53,420 bases of DNA, from IMG/VR virus record IMGVR_UViG_3300042544_000638, positions 1 through 53,420 of that record; one strand, given 5' to 3'. Shown here piece after piece: positions 8,925-17,776 of this stretch. The notes under the pieces are model-generated. The model saw only the letters and a program-made list of their open reading frames with translations. It did not search any database and was not told the origin of the DNA. Every line of letters starts with the position of its first letter. Positions within the stretch are counted from its first letter, which is position 1. Origin of the DNA: a virus. The position numbers and the translations under genes are program-made.

Positions 8925-8957
8925 GGGGGAGCAAAAGCTGATTTTGCTCCCCCTTCT
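8925..8957 (+). terminator. 12-bp hairpin, terminator of the tail-tube gene
   Basis: GGGGGAGCAAAA (8925-8936) pairs perfectly with TTTTGCTCCCCC (8942-8953) around GCTGA, followed by TTCTTG. It ends transcripts from the tail-tube gene. Because the promoter at 8885 lies upstream, it would also be the 5' end of the next mRNA. Confidence 0.75.
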
Positions 8958-8965
8958 TGTAAGAT

Positions 8966-9952
8966 ATGTACAACATTAAAAAGAACGCAAAAGCGTATAT
9001 TGTATACTATGATACTGCTCAATCTGTATATAAGCGATATCAGGTAGAGATATATAATGACATTACTGTTTCTCAAACTTTTGATGAACAAGGATATAGG
9101 ACTAAGACTCTACATAATCTAGTATCAGTACATGACCATGCTACTGTTAATAGTGCAAATCCTGCTAATTTTAGTTTCACTACTCCTTTACTTAGTATTG
9201 CAGAGGCTCCTATATTCCTATCTTTAGGAGGAGATTGTAGTTCTGGAACTTTGAATAGCTTTGATTTATACGTAGAATCTGATAATATTATTTATAAACT
9301 AACGAAATGTGTAATAGAGCAGATGAGCTATAATATACAGAGAACATCTATTCTTACTATTTCGATTTCGGGCACAGGTTCTAAATTAGAAAAATTTGGA
9401 AATGTAGGCTCCGTTACTATTCCTGGAGTACCTTTAACGTATTCTATAAGGTCTTACATACCTATAGATAAACTATCCATACTTATTGACAACACGATCT
9501 TAAGTAATATATCTTCATTAAACATAGATCTGAAGAACGACATTTTATGGTATCCAAGTAAAACCATAAATGAAGCTATAGCTGGAACTACTATGTATCC
9601 TGCGGCATTCGCGCTTCAGGGAAGGACTCTTTCAGGTTCAATAACTCAATTCTTAACTTCTGACAATGTAGACTCATTATCAGATACTAGTACAACATCG
9701 CAGGTAATAATAGACATTTATAGTGATTTATACTCACTAACTAATTCAATATTAGAATTCAATTTACCTTCAACAGTATTTACTAGAAGAATTAATATAG
9801 AGGATCTAATAACTAGATCCTACGATTTTAGGTTAAATACCAACTCTGGAATAACATCTCCAGAATACGGACAAGTAAGTGTTACGATACTAGATCGAGC
9901 AGGTAGTATTATTATGGATAGATTTAATGATAATATTCTAAGAAGGAGTTAA
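8966..9952 (+). CDS. Tail-tube-like protein, paralogue 1
   Basis: A 328-residue beta-rich protein. Its start (MYNIKKNAKAYIVYYD) and the segments VSQTFDEQGYRTKTLHNLVS and VNSANPANFSFTTPLLSI parallel the next gene and, more weakly, the N-terminal tube domain of the 7392-8870 gene. A second half begins at about residue 165 (PLTYSIRSYIPIDKLSILI), suggesting two stacked tube-like domains. The ATG has only a weak ribosome-binding site. Its promoter and terminator-like hairpin lie just upstream. It may be a minor tube, tail-completion or adaptor protein; the exact role is not shown. Confidence 0.65.
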   Translation: MYNIKKNAKAYIVYYDTAQSVYKRYQVEIYNDITVSQTFDEQGYRTKTLHNLVSVHDHATVNSANPANFSFTTPLLSIAEAPIFLSLGGDCSSGTLNSFDLYVESDNIIYKLTKCVIEQMSYNIQRTSILTISISGTGSKLEKFGNVGSVTIPGVPLTYSIRSYIPIDKLSILIDNTILSNISSLNIDLKNDILWYPSKTINEAIAGTTMYPAAFALQGRTLSGSITQFLTSDNVDSLSDTSTTSQVIIDIYSDLYSLTNSILEFNLPSTVFTRRINIEDLITRSYDFRLNTNSGITSPEYGQVSVTILDRAGSIIMDRFNDNILRRS

Positions 9953-9953
9953 T

Positions 9954-10868
9954 ATGTATAATTTTAAGAAAAATATAAAATTATATATAGTCGAATTAAA
10001 TTCTTCTGGCACTCCAACTAACAAACATTTAATGGAGATTTATAATGATGTATCGGCGTCTCAAACATTCGACGAACAAAGTTATAAACAAAAGAGTCTT
10101 CATAATTTAATACACTTACACGAACAGGCAGTAGTTAATAATGCTAATATAGCAAATTTTAGTTTTACTACTCCCATTCTTAATATAGCAACAACCCCCA
10201 TAATTCTAAGTTTAGGAGGGGATTACAGCACAGGCACTATAGCTAATTTTGATATGTATATAGAGTCTGATAATGTTATTTATAAACTGACGAAGTGTGT
10301 AATAGAGTCATTGACTTTTAATATAGAAAAATCCTCTATCCTTACAGTCTCTGTATCAGGTAGTGCTTCGAGAGTATCTAAATTTGGAAATGTAGGTGCT
10401 GTGACAATTCCTGGTACCACATTCAATGTAGGAACAAAATCTTATATTGATACACATAGAATTAGTACAGCGGTGTCTGGTACAGTTCTTGACAATGTCG
10501 CAGCCTTAAATGTTGATATAAGAAACGATATAAGTTGGACTCAGAATACTACAGTTAATGATGCAATAGCAGGAACAATGGTATATCCCGCCTCTTATGT
10601 ACTACAAGGAAGAACTTTTTCTGGTTCCATAACACAATTTTTAACCTCTATTAATGTAGACACATTAACAGATACAAGCACAAGTGCCTCGGTAGTTATA
10701 GGAATATTTAACAACGGGTACTCTCAAACAACTCCAATATTACAATTCAATTTACCTTCAACCGTATTTACTAGAAGATTGAATTTTGAGGAGGTTATCA
10801 ATAGAGTCTACGATTTTAGACTCAATTCTAATTTAACAATTGTAAAGCCTATTTACAAAGGAGTATAA
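9954..10868 (+). CDS. Tail-tube-like protein, paralogue 2
   Basis: A 304-residue protein clearly related to the preceding gene along its whole length: MYNFKKNIKLYIVELN, SQTFDEQSYKQKSLHNLIHL, NNANIANFSFTTPILNIATT, then LPSTVFTRRLNFEEVINRVY near the C-terminus. An 8-bp inverted repeat lies in the equivalent 3' region of the first copy (9801-9821). AAGGAG precedes the ATG, one base after the previous stop. The pair arose by tandem duplication. The role is presumably in tail tube or tail assembly, since the chaperone genes follow. Confidence 0.65.
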   Translation: MYNFKKNIKLYIVELNSSGTPTNKHLMEIYNDVSASQTFDEQSYKQKSLHNLIHLHEQAVVNNANIANFSFTTPILNIATTPIILSLGGDYSTGTIANFDMYIESDNVIYKLTKCVIESLTFNIEKSSILTVSVSGSASRVSKFGNVGAVTIPGTTFNVGTKSYIDTHRISTAVSGTVLDNVAALNVDIRNDISWTQNTTVNDAIAGTMVYPASYVLQGRTFSGSITQFLTSINVDTLTDTSTSASVVIGIFNNGYSQTTPILQFNLPSTVFTRRLNFEEVINRVYDFRLNSNLTIVKPIYKGV

Positions 10869-10871
10869 TAA

Positions 10872-11318
10872 ATGAATTTAAGTGAATTAATGGTCGATAC
10901 CAAATCAGCATGGGTAGAACACCCAGCATATGAAGGACTAGAAGTAGAACTAGTTAACCTATCTCGACCAGAACTAACTGCACTTCGTAAGCGTTGCGTA
11001 AGCACCAAGTTCGATAAGGCGACAAGGAAGCCTGTAGAAGAACTAAACGAAGAAAAGTTTATTGCAGAGTTTACAAAAGCAACAATTAAAAACTGGAAAG
11101 GATTCAAGTATAAGTATCTAGAAGAGCTAATGCTAGTCGATCTATCCTCGGTGGAAGCCGATGCTGAACTTCCATATAATCAAGAAAATGCGAAGCTACT
11201 AATTACAAATTCTGCGGAGTTCGATACATGGGTAAATGATACGGTGTTCGATCTAGAAAACTTTCGTACAGGAGCAAAAAAGCCTTCTGTGGCAAAGACT
11301 GCAAAAGTGGCAGAATAG
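10872..11318 (+). CDS. Tail assembly chaperone, gpG-like
   Basis: A 148-residue protein in the lambda gpG position just before the tape measure. This soluble chaperone coats the tape measure during tube assembly. The acidic/basic helical composition (LSRPELTALRKRCVSTKFD; EEKFIAEFTKATIKNWKGFK; ELPYNQENAKLLITNSAEFD) matches such chaperones. Its frame ends at TAG 11316-11318. A second open frame, offset +1, overlaps the end and continues to 11661, indicating a programmed frameshift that makes a longer gpGT-like form. Confidence 0.8.
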   Translation: MNLSELMVDTKSAWVEHPAYEGLEVELVNLSRPELTALRKRCVSTKFDKATRKPVEELNEEKFIAEFTKATIKNWKGFKYKYLEELMLVDLSSVEADAELPYNQENAKLLITNSAEFDTWVNDTVFDLENFRTGAKKPSVAKTAKVAE

Positions 11319-11377
11319 TTTCGAAGCAGGAATTACTAAAGAAAAATACCTGACCCTCTGTGAACAGATGGGTCAGG
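11274..11377 (+). promoter_or_regulatory. Programmed +1 (or -2) frameshift region and stem-loop
   Basis: The downstream frame is open from about 11254, so the shift must lie between 11254 and 11318. In the chaperone frame, AAA-AAG at 11277-11282 and AAA-GTG at 11304-11309 each allow lysine tRNA to re-pair one base forward. A stem-loop follows: CCTGACCC (11349-11356) with GGGTCAGG (11370-11377), plus inner TCTG/CAGA. It encloses the only ATG (11368) that could start the second frame. Confidence 0.6.
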
Positions 11378-11661
11378 AACCTTCTGAGGAGAAATGTCCT
11401 CCGGATTACGAAGATTTTCCTGTGCCAGTTCAGCAAGCTATCGAAGTATTTAATAAACTAGGGGATAGAGTATATCCCGATATAGGGTATATGGGCAAAG
11501 ACTATACTGCTCTACCTCTACATATGGACGTAGTAGGCGTCACAGAGAAAGATATATTTTTAGAAACTTTAGTTAGGCTCGATGAATCTATGATAAAGAG
11601 ATCAGCTGAACAACTAAAGAAAGCACGGGATTCCGTCAAAAAGAAGGGACATGGCAAATAA
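11368..11661 (+). CDS. Tail assembly chaperone T extension (expressed by frameshift)
   Basis: The 97 residues from the first ATG look like the T part of gpGT: acidic start (PPDYEDFPVPVQQAIEVFNK), a central NKLGDRVYPDIGYMGKDYTA segment and a lysine-rich end. The ATG has no ribosome-binding site and is buried in a hairpin, while the frame is open upstream to about 11254. It is therefore most likely translated as a C-terminal extension of the preceding chaperone. It overlaps the tape-measure start by 11 bases, giving the standard G-GT-tape measure order of siphophages. Confidence 0.7.
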   Translation: MGQEPSEEKCPPDYEDFPVPVQQAIEVFNKLGDRVYPDIGYMGKDYTALPLHMDVVGVTEKDIFLETLVRLDESMIKRSAEQLKKARDSVKKKGHGK

Positions 11662-14600
11662 GTTAACTTTTGAAATTGTTGTATCAGATAATGGTTCAGC
11701 AAAGCTAGTTCAAAAAGGCATAGAAAACGTAGGTAAAAGCGCCGAAGAAACATCTAGAAAAACTAGAGGAGCTGCTAAATCTCAGGATGAATTTAACTAT
11801 AAGTTAAATCAAGGTACTATTGGTGCTTCCTCTGCCGCTAGAAGTTTTTCTAAACTAAACCAAGCAATCGGCGAAGGGCCTAATGGACTTGTAGGCGCAT
11901 ATGCGACTCTGGCAGCGAATGCGTTCGCCGTTAGTGCTGCTTTTAATACTTTAAGAGAAGCATCTCAAGCAGAGATGGTTATGAGAGGCTTGGAAGTCCA
12001 GGGTGCAAGGCTTGGAGTTACTTTAACTAATACTGCTCAAACAGTACAAGAGTTAGCCAGAGGACAGCTCAGTTTAACCGAGTCTATGCAAGCAACAGCA
12101 CAGGCTTCAGCAGTAGGTTTTAGTTCTAAATCGATTGAAGAAATTACTGTAGCAGCACAGAATGCTTCAATCGCTTTAGGTAGAAACATGGGTGATTCTA
12201 TGGATCGTCTCATTAAGGGTACAAGTAAACTTGAACCGGAATTACTAGACGAACTAGGTATCATGGTAAAGCTAGAGGAAGCTACAAATAAGTATGCACT
12301 AGCTACAGGTAAGAATGCTTCTAGTTTGACTTCATTTGAAAGAAGACAAGCCTTCTTAAATGCGGCATTAGAAGAAAGCAGAGTCAAGTTCGGAGGGCTA
12401 TCAGATGAAGTCGAAGCAGACCCTTATACTAAACTCGCAGCCTCTTTCTCTAATTTAACAAAGGAAACCTTAAACTTCGTAAATAGTACTTTAGGAGTTG
12501 GGAGTGTAGTAAATTTCCTAGCCGAAAACACTACGGCTTTAATTGCAGTTCTGGTAATGTTTGCAGGTACTATTTCAAGACAATTAGTGCCTAGCTTATA
12601 TGAAGTTTCTGAGTCCGCTTTAATAGCCAAAACTGCAATAGATAACAAAATTAAAAGTCAAAAAGCTGCAATAGCAGTCACACTACGACTAGCGGCCGCA
12701 GAGAAAAAAGCAGCAGCAGCAGCAGCTACAAGTAATCTAGATGTTGGCGGCAGTCCTGAAAAAGCTCAACAGTACATAAAAGCTCTAAAAGAAGGAAACG
12801 CTGTAGAAGGACAAAGAGAAGCTGCTATTAGATCTGTGACCGGAGCTATAGCAGGAAATACGGCAGCTTTAAATAGAATGACTGATACAGAATCAGTTGC
12901 ATATAAAGAAAAACAAGCTTTAATCGCAGCCCTTAGAAAGCAAAAAGAAGCATTAGCAGAACTAACTACCGCTGAATTAAACCATGCCAATGTAATATCG
13001 GCTTCTGAAAATAAATTAAAAGTTTTAAGAACAGAAAGTAAAGCTCTTAGAAATGAAAATATAGCAATCGCAAGTAGGGCTAATGCTATTGAGGCGGCTG
13101 GAGAAGGTCGTTTAAGAGATTCCTATAGACAATCTCAGAAGAGCTTATTAGCATATAATTTAAGTTTAACTAGAACTGCACAAGCAAAAACTATGGCCGC
13201 AGCTAGTGGCGGGTTCTTTGCTAGAAGTCTAGCATTTGTAGCAAATAATAGTATTATTGCTCGTACAGGATTATTCGCATTAAGTCTAGGTGTAAGAGCA
13301 TTAGGAGCCGCTCTTTTAAACGCTATTCCAATTATAGGTCAAGTTCTATTTGTGGTTTCTCTTATACAAGAATACGGAGGTATGTTCTGGGATTGGATGT
13401 TTCCGCCTCCAGCAGGACAAGAAGCCTTAGATAAAGCGAAAACAGCTTTAGACGAAATTCTTACTAGAGTAGACGAGACTGCAAAGAAAACGTCTGTAGT
13501 ATTCGCAGACAAAGGAGCTTCGGCATTAGAAGCTGCGGGCGCATATTTAGCTCTATCCAATACTGTAAGAGAAGTCGGAGACGCTCTAGCAGAGGTGGAA
13601 CAAGCTCAAAAGCAGCTAGGTGTATCAAGTACCATCGCATCTAGTAAATTACTAGAAACAGCTCTTGACAAGAGAGGTCAAACATTAGGTGAAGATGTTG
13701 TAAGTTCTGAAGCCTTTAAATCATTGAACTCACTTACTAAGTTAGGCTTCGCTCCTCTCAATAAAGAGATAATGGATGCCACTATAAATAGTAAAGAATT
13801 TAATCAAGCGACAGATAAGCAAAAAATAGATATACTATCTAAAGCAGTAGAGACTCTATCGGATAAGTATGCTAGCGTTGGACATGCTATCGCTGAATTG
13901 AGATCAAATTATAAGAATCTTGATGATGCTACTTCTTCTTTTATAAAAAGCGCAACCCCAAGTACACCTTATGATGGTTTAGTGGAGAATCTTACTGCCA
14001 CAAAGGTATCTATAAATAATTTAGAGGCTGAACTCGCTAAAGGGACTATTACATTTAAGGACTTTAATAAGCAGATTACTGATATAGGTTCAAAAGGATC
14101 TGGACTGCTAACTAGTAATACACAAGATCAAATACAATCTTTACAAAAGTTAAATACTGCTGTAAAGAACAGTGAAGAACAACTAAGTAAAATAACTAGT
14201 GGTCCATACAGTACTGAATTTATTAATAAAGAAAGAGAAATCACAGCTCTAAAAAGAGAACAATCGAAAGCAGAAAGAGACCTTGCTTCAGACATTAAAA
14301 AAGATATAGCTGCACAACAGCAGAAACTTCTATCTCTGCAAAGACAAACAATAATAATTGAAGGTCAACTAAAGTTAGAGCAAGCTAAGTATAACTCAAC
14401 AAAGAAGTTTCTCTCAGAAACTGGAGCAGGTTATCAAGTTCTAGTAAATCAAGAAGAAAAAATAAGAGATATACAAGTAGGGAAGATAAGAGCAGAGCAA
14501 GCTATATTAACTTTACTAAATACACAAAATCAAATAAAACTAGATGCAGCAATAACCGATAAAAATGCTTTAGATATAAGAATAGCTAATATAAAAGCAG

Positions 14601-17600
14601 GTAAAGAAGACCTTAATATACTTACCAAGATTTTTGATACTTTCAAAAGCCTTCTCAAATTAGGAGGAATAGATACTTCCACCACTATAGAAAACCTAGA
14701 AGCAGAGGCAAAAATCCTAGAAGGTACTATAACCAACCTAGAAGCTGAGGCTAGTAAATTGGGCAATGCAATAGATTCGATGGACTTCTCTGTAGCTGCT
14801 ATACTGGCTGAAAATCTTACTGAAGCAGAAAAAGCTGCAGAAAAGTTAAGATTAGATTTTGAAAATATTCAAAAATTAAGTGAAAAAATAAAAGCGTCTA
14901 CTCTTGATGCTCTTATTTATGAAGGAAAGAGAGAGGCTTTATTAAATGCTTCCTCAATTAGCACTATAAAAGAAGCAAAAGAGCTTATATCTAAATATAA
15001 AAGAGACGAAGTTGCAGCAGCAGACGCATTAAAAACAGCAGAAGATAAGTTAAATATTGAGATAAAAGCATTACAAGCAGGACAAGATCGTGTAGGAGCA
15101 GAATCCGAGGCTGGCAAAGCTATAGGCGTAAGCATACAGTTAAAACAGCAAGAATTAAAAATTACACAAGATACTGCTCAAATACAAAAAGAAATCTTAA
15201 GCGCAACTCTAGCTATAGATTTAGCAGAAAAATTTAAGCTAGATACTCTAGGTAATGGATTAGAAATACAGCAAAATGCGTTATCTCTACTACAAAAAGA
15301 ACTCGATCTAAGAGGAACTCTAATAGATCAAGAAAAACAACTAGCAACTCTAAGAGCAAAAATTCTAGTAGGAGATAAAGCTAGTCCAGCATTGGAAAGA
15401 TCTATAGAAGCTAAGGCAGCTGCAGAGCAGTATAATTTGGCCGTAGATCAATTTGGATTAAAAATGGCAGCTATAGATGCAGAATACGCAATACTAGAGG
15501 CCCAGAAACTACAATTAGAGTATAATTTAAAAGCTCAATATGCCTTCTTAGAAGCTCAGTATAGAGCATCAGGTGGGATAGATGCTGTAGAGCAAACAGG
15601 TCTAGATCAGTTATCTAATGCTATAGGTATGCTAGGTAACGTTAATTATGACGTATTAAAAGAAACAGCAAAAACAGCAGAGAAAAATACACTAGAACTG
15701 CTAAGACTTAGAGCTATAGAAGCTTCTGGTCCATCTGGAGGTGTATTTGGTGGTCTTGGTGGAGCAGTCCTACAGAGTGTGATGATATTCGATAACATGA
15801 ATAAATCAACTAAGACTTTAAAGGACGCTAATGAAAAAGCAAAACAACCTATAGAGAATCTGGCAAAAGTACATCTACCTGATTTTTCTAAAGCTACTAT
15901 AGATGCTGAGAAAGCATTAGGTGCATTTACTTCCCAAATTCAAACTCTTGATTTAAATATTCCAGAATTAAAGAATAAGTTATTTTTAATAGCAGATACC
16001 TTTAATCAATTTCTAAATAAATTAGAAAAAGAAGGTGGAATACAGTCTCAAGCTGCTAATATGGGACAAATAGCAGGTGCTAGTGCTAAAGAAATAGCTA
16101 AGAATGCGTTTGAGTATACCAAAAAAGCATTCCCAGAACTAAGAGTAGATGAGTTCGGAGTCAAAACCGGACACAAAAAAGGTAGTATGCACTATGTAAG
16201 TAGAGCCTTTGATGTTAATGTACCGGGTTCAGGAGTAGAAGCGAATAATCCAGCTCATAGAGCACAACTGGATAAAGTAGCACAAGATCTTAGTAATAAG
16301 GGAATCGAAGTACTTTGGAATGGTTGGATATGGAAAGCTGGTGAAAAGGCTTCTGAGATTAAATCTGGAAATAAACACTATGACCATCTACACGCCGAAA
16401 TAGACGAAGCCTCGTATAAAGCTATTAAAAAGATGATGGAAACAACAACTGCTGCAATTTCTTCTGGAGCAACTAAAGCTGTAGAAGAAACAAAACCCGC
16501 AGCACCAGCAGCCGCAGCGGCAGTGACACCAGTAGTAGGTACACTACCTGTAACTAGGTCTCAAGCAGCTATAGATGCAGAACAAGAACAAGTAGGAACT
16601 GTACCTACATTCAAGCAAGATACTTCTTCAAATATAGCACGGCCAATTATGGAGGATAGTACTCCTATTGTTGCTAGTGCCAGTAAGGCTAAAGGCGGGC
16701 TAGATACGTTCCTAAAAACAGCAACACCTTCTCTAGAGTATTTCATTGAGCAATTCAAGTCTCTAGGGCCAGAGGGTAACGTAGCTGCTGTTGTTCTCTC
16801 AAACATGCTTAGTTTTGGGGAACAAATAAGTACCACGTTTAGTACTATTGGTATGAGTACACAAGAACTATCAAAAATAGTTGGAAAAGATCTAACTGAT
16901 ACTCAAGCTGGTATGATGAAAATGGCAGCAGGAATGGAAATGGCAGCTGCTGCAATAGGAGCTGTAAATCAAATTCTACAAGCTAGTGCACAAGCCAAAA
17001 TATCCAATATAGACAAAGAAATAGCTGCAGAACAGAAAAGAGATGGAAAATCATCACAAAGTATGGCAAAAATCGAAGCTATGGAGAAAAAGAAAGACTC
17101 TATAGCAAGAAAAGCTTTTAATACTAATAAAAAGCTAATGATAGCTCAAGCAGTAATGTCTACAGCCGCAGGTGTAACCAATGCTCTAGCAGCTCCTACA
17201 GGTAATCCTGTATTAAATGCGGTTATGGCGGGTATTATTGGTGCGATGGGCTTAGCTCAAGTTGCTATAATCGCGGGAACATCCTATGAAGGCGGTGCTT
17301 CTTCTGCTAAATCAGCATCAATGCCATCCTCCTTCTCAATTGGTAGACGTTCAGATACAGTCGATCTTGCTAGAGGTCCAAATGCTAATGCAGGAGGCGA
17401 AGCTGGATTCTTAAGAGGCGCTCAAGGTATTGGAACTAATGCAAGTAACTATCGTACTATTGGCTCCGCTTATGGTGGTGAACTAATGAGAGGCTATGGT
17501 AACAGAGGCTTCGTTGTTGGAGAGAAAGGTCCTGAGGTTATTACCCCAGATACACCAATCACAGTAACACCAGCAAATGAAAGCAGCCAAGCACAGTCAA

Positions 17601-17776
17601 TCAATGCTAGCTTCAACATTCAAGCCCTTGATGCTTCTGGAGTACAAGATATTCTAGTAAGCCAGAAAGGAAACATTATTAAAATGCTACGTGAAGCATC
17701 TAATGCTAGTGGCAAGTCGTTTATGGAAGACGTTAATGTTGACGTCTATACTAGGCCGTCAGTAGGGAAACTATAA
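11651..17776 (+). CDS. Tail tape measure protein with M15-like peptidase domain
   Basis: A 2041-residue protein, by far the longest tail-core gene, sets tail length and is ejected on infection. It has long helical, Ala/Glu/Lys-rich coiled coils (residues about 800-1400) and hydrophobic segments near 285-310, 525-570 and 1840-1880. Residues about 1480-1600 form a zinc D,D-peptidase-like domain: H1514, D1521 (spaced as in M15 enzymes) and the HYDHLH motif with H1579/H1581. This would cut peptidoglycan at entry. The C-terminus (EKGPEVITPDTPITVTPAN) is a common tape-measure ending. The ATG lies within the T frame. Confidence 0.9.
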   Translation: MANKLTFEIVVSDNGSAKLVQKGIENVGKSAEETSRKTRGAAKSQDEFNYKLNQGTIGASSAARSFSKLNQAIGEGPNGLVGAYATLAANAFAVSAAFNTLREASQAEMVMRGLEVQGARLGVTLTNTAQTVQELARGQLSLTESMQATAQASAVGFSSKSIEEITVAAQNASIALGRNMGDSMDRLIKGTSKLEPELLDELGIMVKLEEATNKYALATGKNASSLTSFERRQAFLNAALEESRVKFGGLSDEVEADPYTKLAASFSNLTKETLNFVNSTLGVGSVVNFLAENTTALIAVLVMFAGTISRQLVPSLYEVSESALIAKTAIDNKIKSQKAAIAVTLRLAAAEKKAAAAAATSNLDVGGSPEKAQQYIKALKEGNAVEGQREAAIRSVTGAIAGNTAALNRMTDTESVAYKEKQALIAALRKQKEALAELTTAELNHANVISASENKLKVLRTESKALRNENIAIASRANAIEAAGEGRLRDSYRQSQKSLLAYNLSLTRTAQAKTMAAASGGFFARSLAFVANNSIIARTGLFALSLGVRALGAALLNAIPIIGQVLFVVSLIQEYGGMFWDWMFPPPAGQEALDKAKTALDEILTRVDETAKKTSVVFADKGASALEAAGAYLALSNTVREVGDALAEVEQAQKQLGVSSTIASSKLLETALDKRGQTLGEDVVSSEAFKSLNSLTKLGFAPLNKEIMDATINSKEFNQATDKQKIDILSKAVETLSDKYASVGHAIAELRSNYKNLDDATSSFIKSATPSTPYDGLVENLTATKVSINNLEAELAKGTITFKDFNKQITDIGSKGSGLLTSNTQDQIQSLQKLNTAVKNSEEQLSKITSGPYSTEFINKEREITALKREQSKAERDLASDIKKDIAAQQQKLLSLQRQTIIIEGQLKLEQAKYNSTKKFLSETGAGYQVLVNQEEKIRDIQVGKIRAEQAILTLLNTQNQIKLDAAITDKNALDIRIANIKAGKEDLNILTKIFDTFKSLLKLGGIDTSTTIENLEAEAKILEGTITNLEAEASKLGNAIDSMDFSVAAILAENLTEAEKAAEKLRLDFENIQKLSEKIKASTLDALIYEGKREALLNASSISTIKEAKELISKYKRDEVAAADALKTAEDKLNIEIKALQAGQDRVGAESEAGKAIGVSIQLKQQELKITQDTAQIQKEILSATLAIDLAEKFKLDTLGNGLEIQQNALSLLQKELDLRGTLIDQEKQLATLRAKILVGDKASPALERSIEAKAAAEQYNLAVDQFGLKMAAIDAEYAILEAQKLQLEYNLKAQYAFLEAQYRASGGIDAVEQTGLDQLSNAIGMLGNVNYDVLKETAKTAEKNTLELLRLRAIEASGPSGGVFGGLGGAVLQSVMIFDNMNKSTKTLKDANEKAKQPIENLAKVHLPDFSKATIDAEKALGAFTSQIQTLDLNIPELKNKLFLIADTFNQFLNKLEKEGGIQSQAANMGQIAGASAKEIAKNAFEYTKKAFPELRVDEFGVKTGHKKGSMHYVSRAFDVNVPGSGVEANNPAHRAQLDKVAQDLSNKGIEVLWNGWIWKAGEKASEIKSGNKHYDHLHAEIDEASYKAIKKMMETTTAAISSGATKAVEETKPAAPAAAAAVTPVVGTLPVTRSQAAIDAEQEQVGTVPTFKQDTSSNIARPIMEDSTPIVASASKAKGGLDTFLKTATPSLEYFIEQFKSLGPEGNVAAVVLSNMLSFGEQISTTFSTIGMSTQELSKIVGKDLTDTQAGMMKMAAGMEMAAAAIGAVNQILQASAQAKISNIDKEIAAEQKRDGKSSQSMAKIEAMEKKKDSIARKAFNTNKKLMIAQAVMSTAAGVTNALAAPTGNPVLNAVMAGIIGAMGLAQVAIIAGTSYEGGASSAKSASMPSSFSIGRRSDTVDLARGPNANAGGEAGFLRGAQGIGTNASNYRTIGSAYGGELMRGYGNRGFVVGEKGPEVITPDTPITVTPANESSQAQSINASFNIQALDASGVQDILVSQKGNIIKMLREASNASGKSFMEDVNVDVYTRPSVGKL

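Noticed and set aside
10487-10513. GTTCTTGACA inside the second tube paralogue as another promoter of the shared family
   Set aside because: No acceptable -10 box at 16-18 bases, and it is within coding sequence with no gene start close by.
11276-11282. Classical -1 slippery heptamer A-AAA-AAG as the tail chaperone frameshift site
   Set aside because: The -1 frame meets a TGA at about 11351 and would not join the T frame, so only +1 or -2 works.
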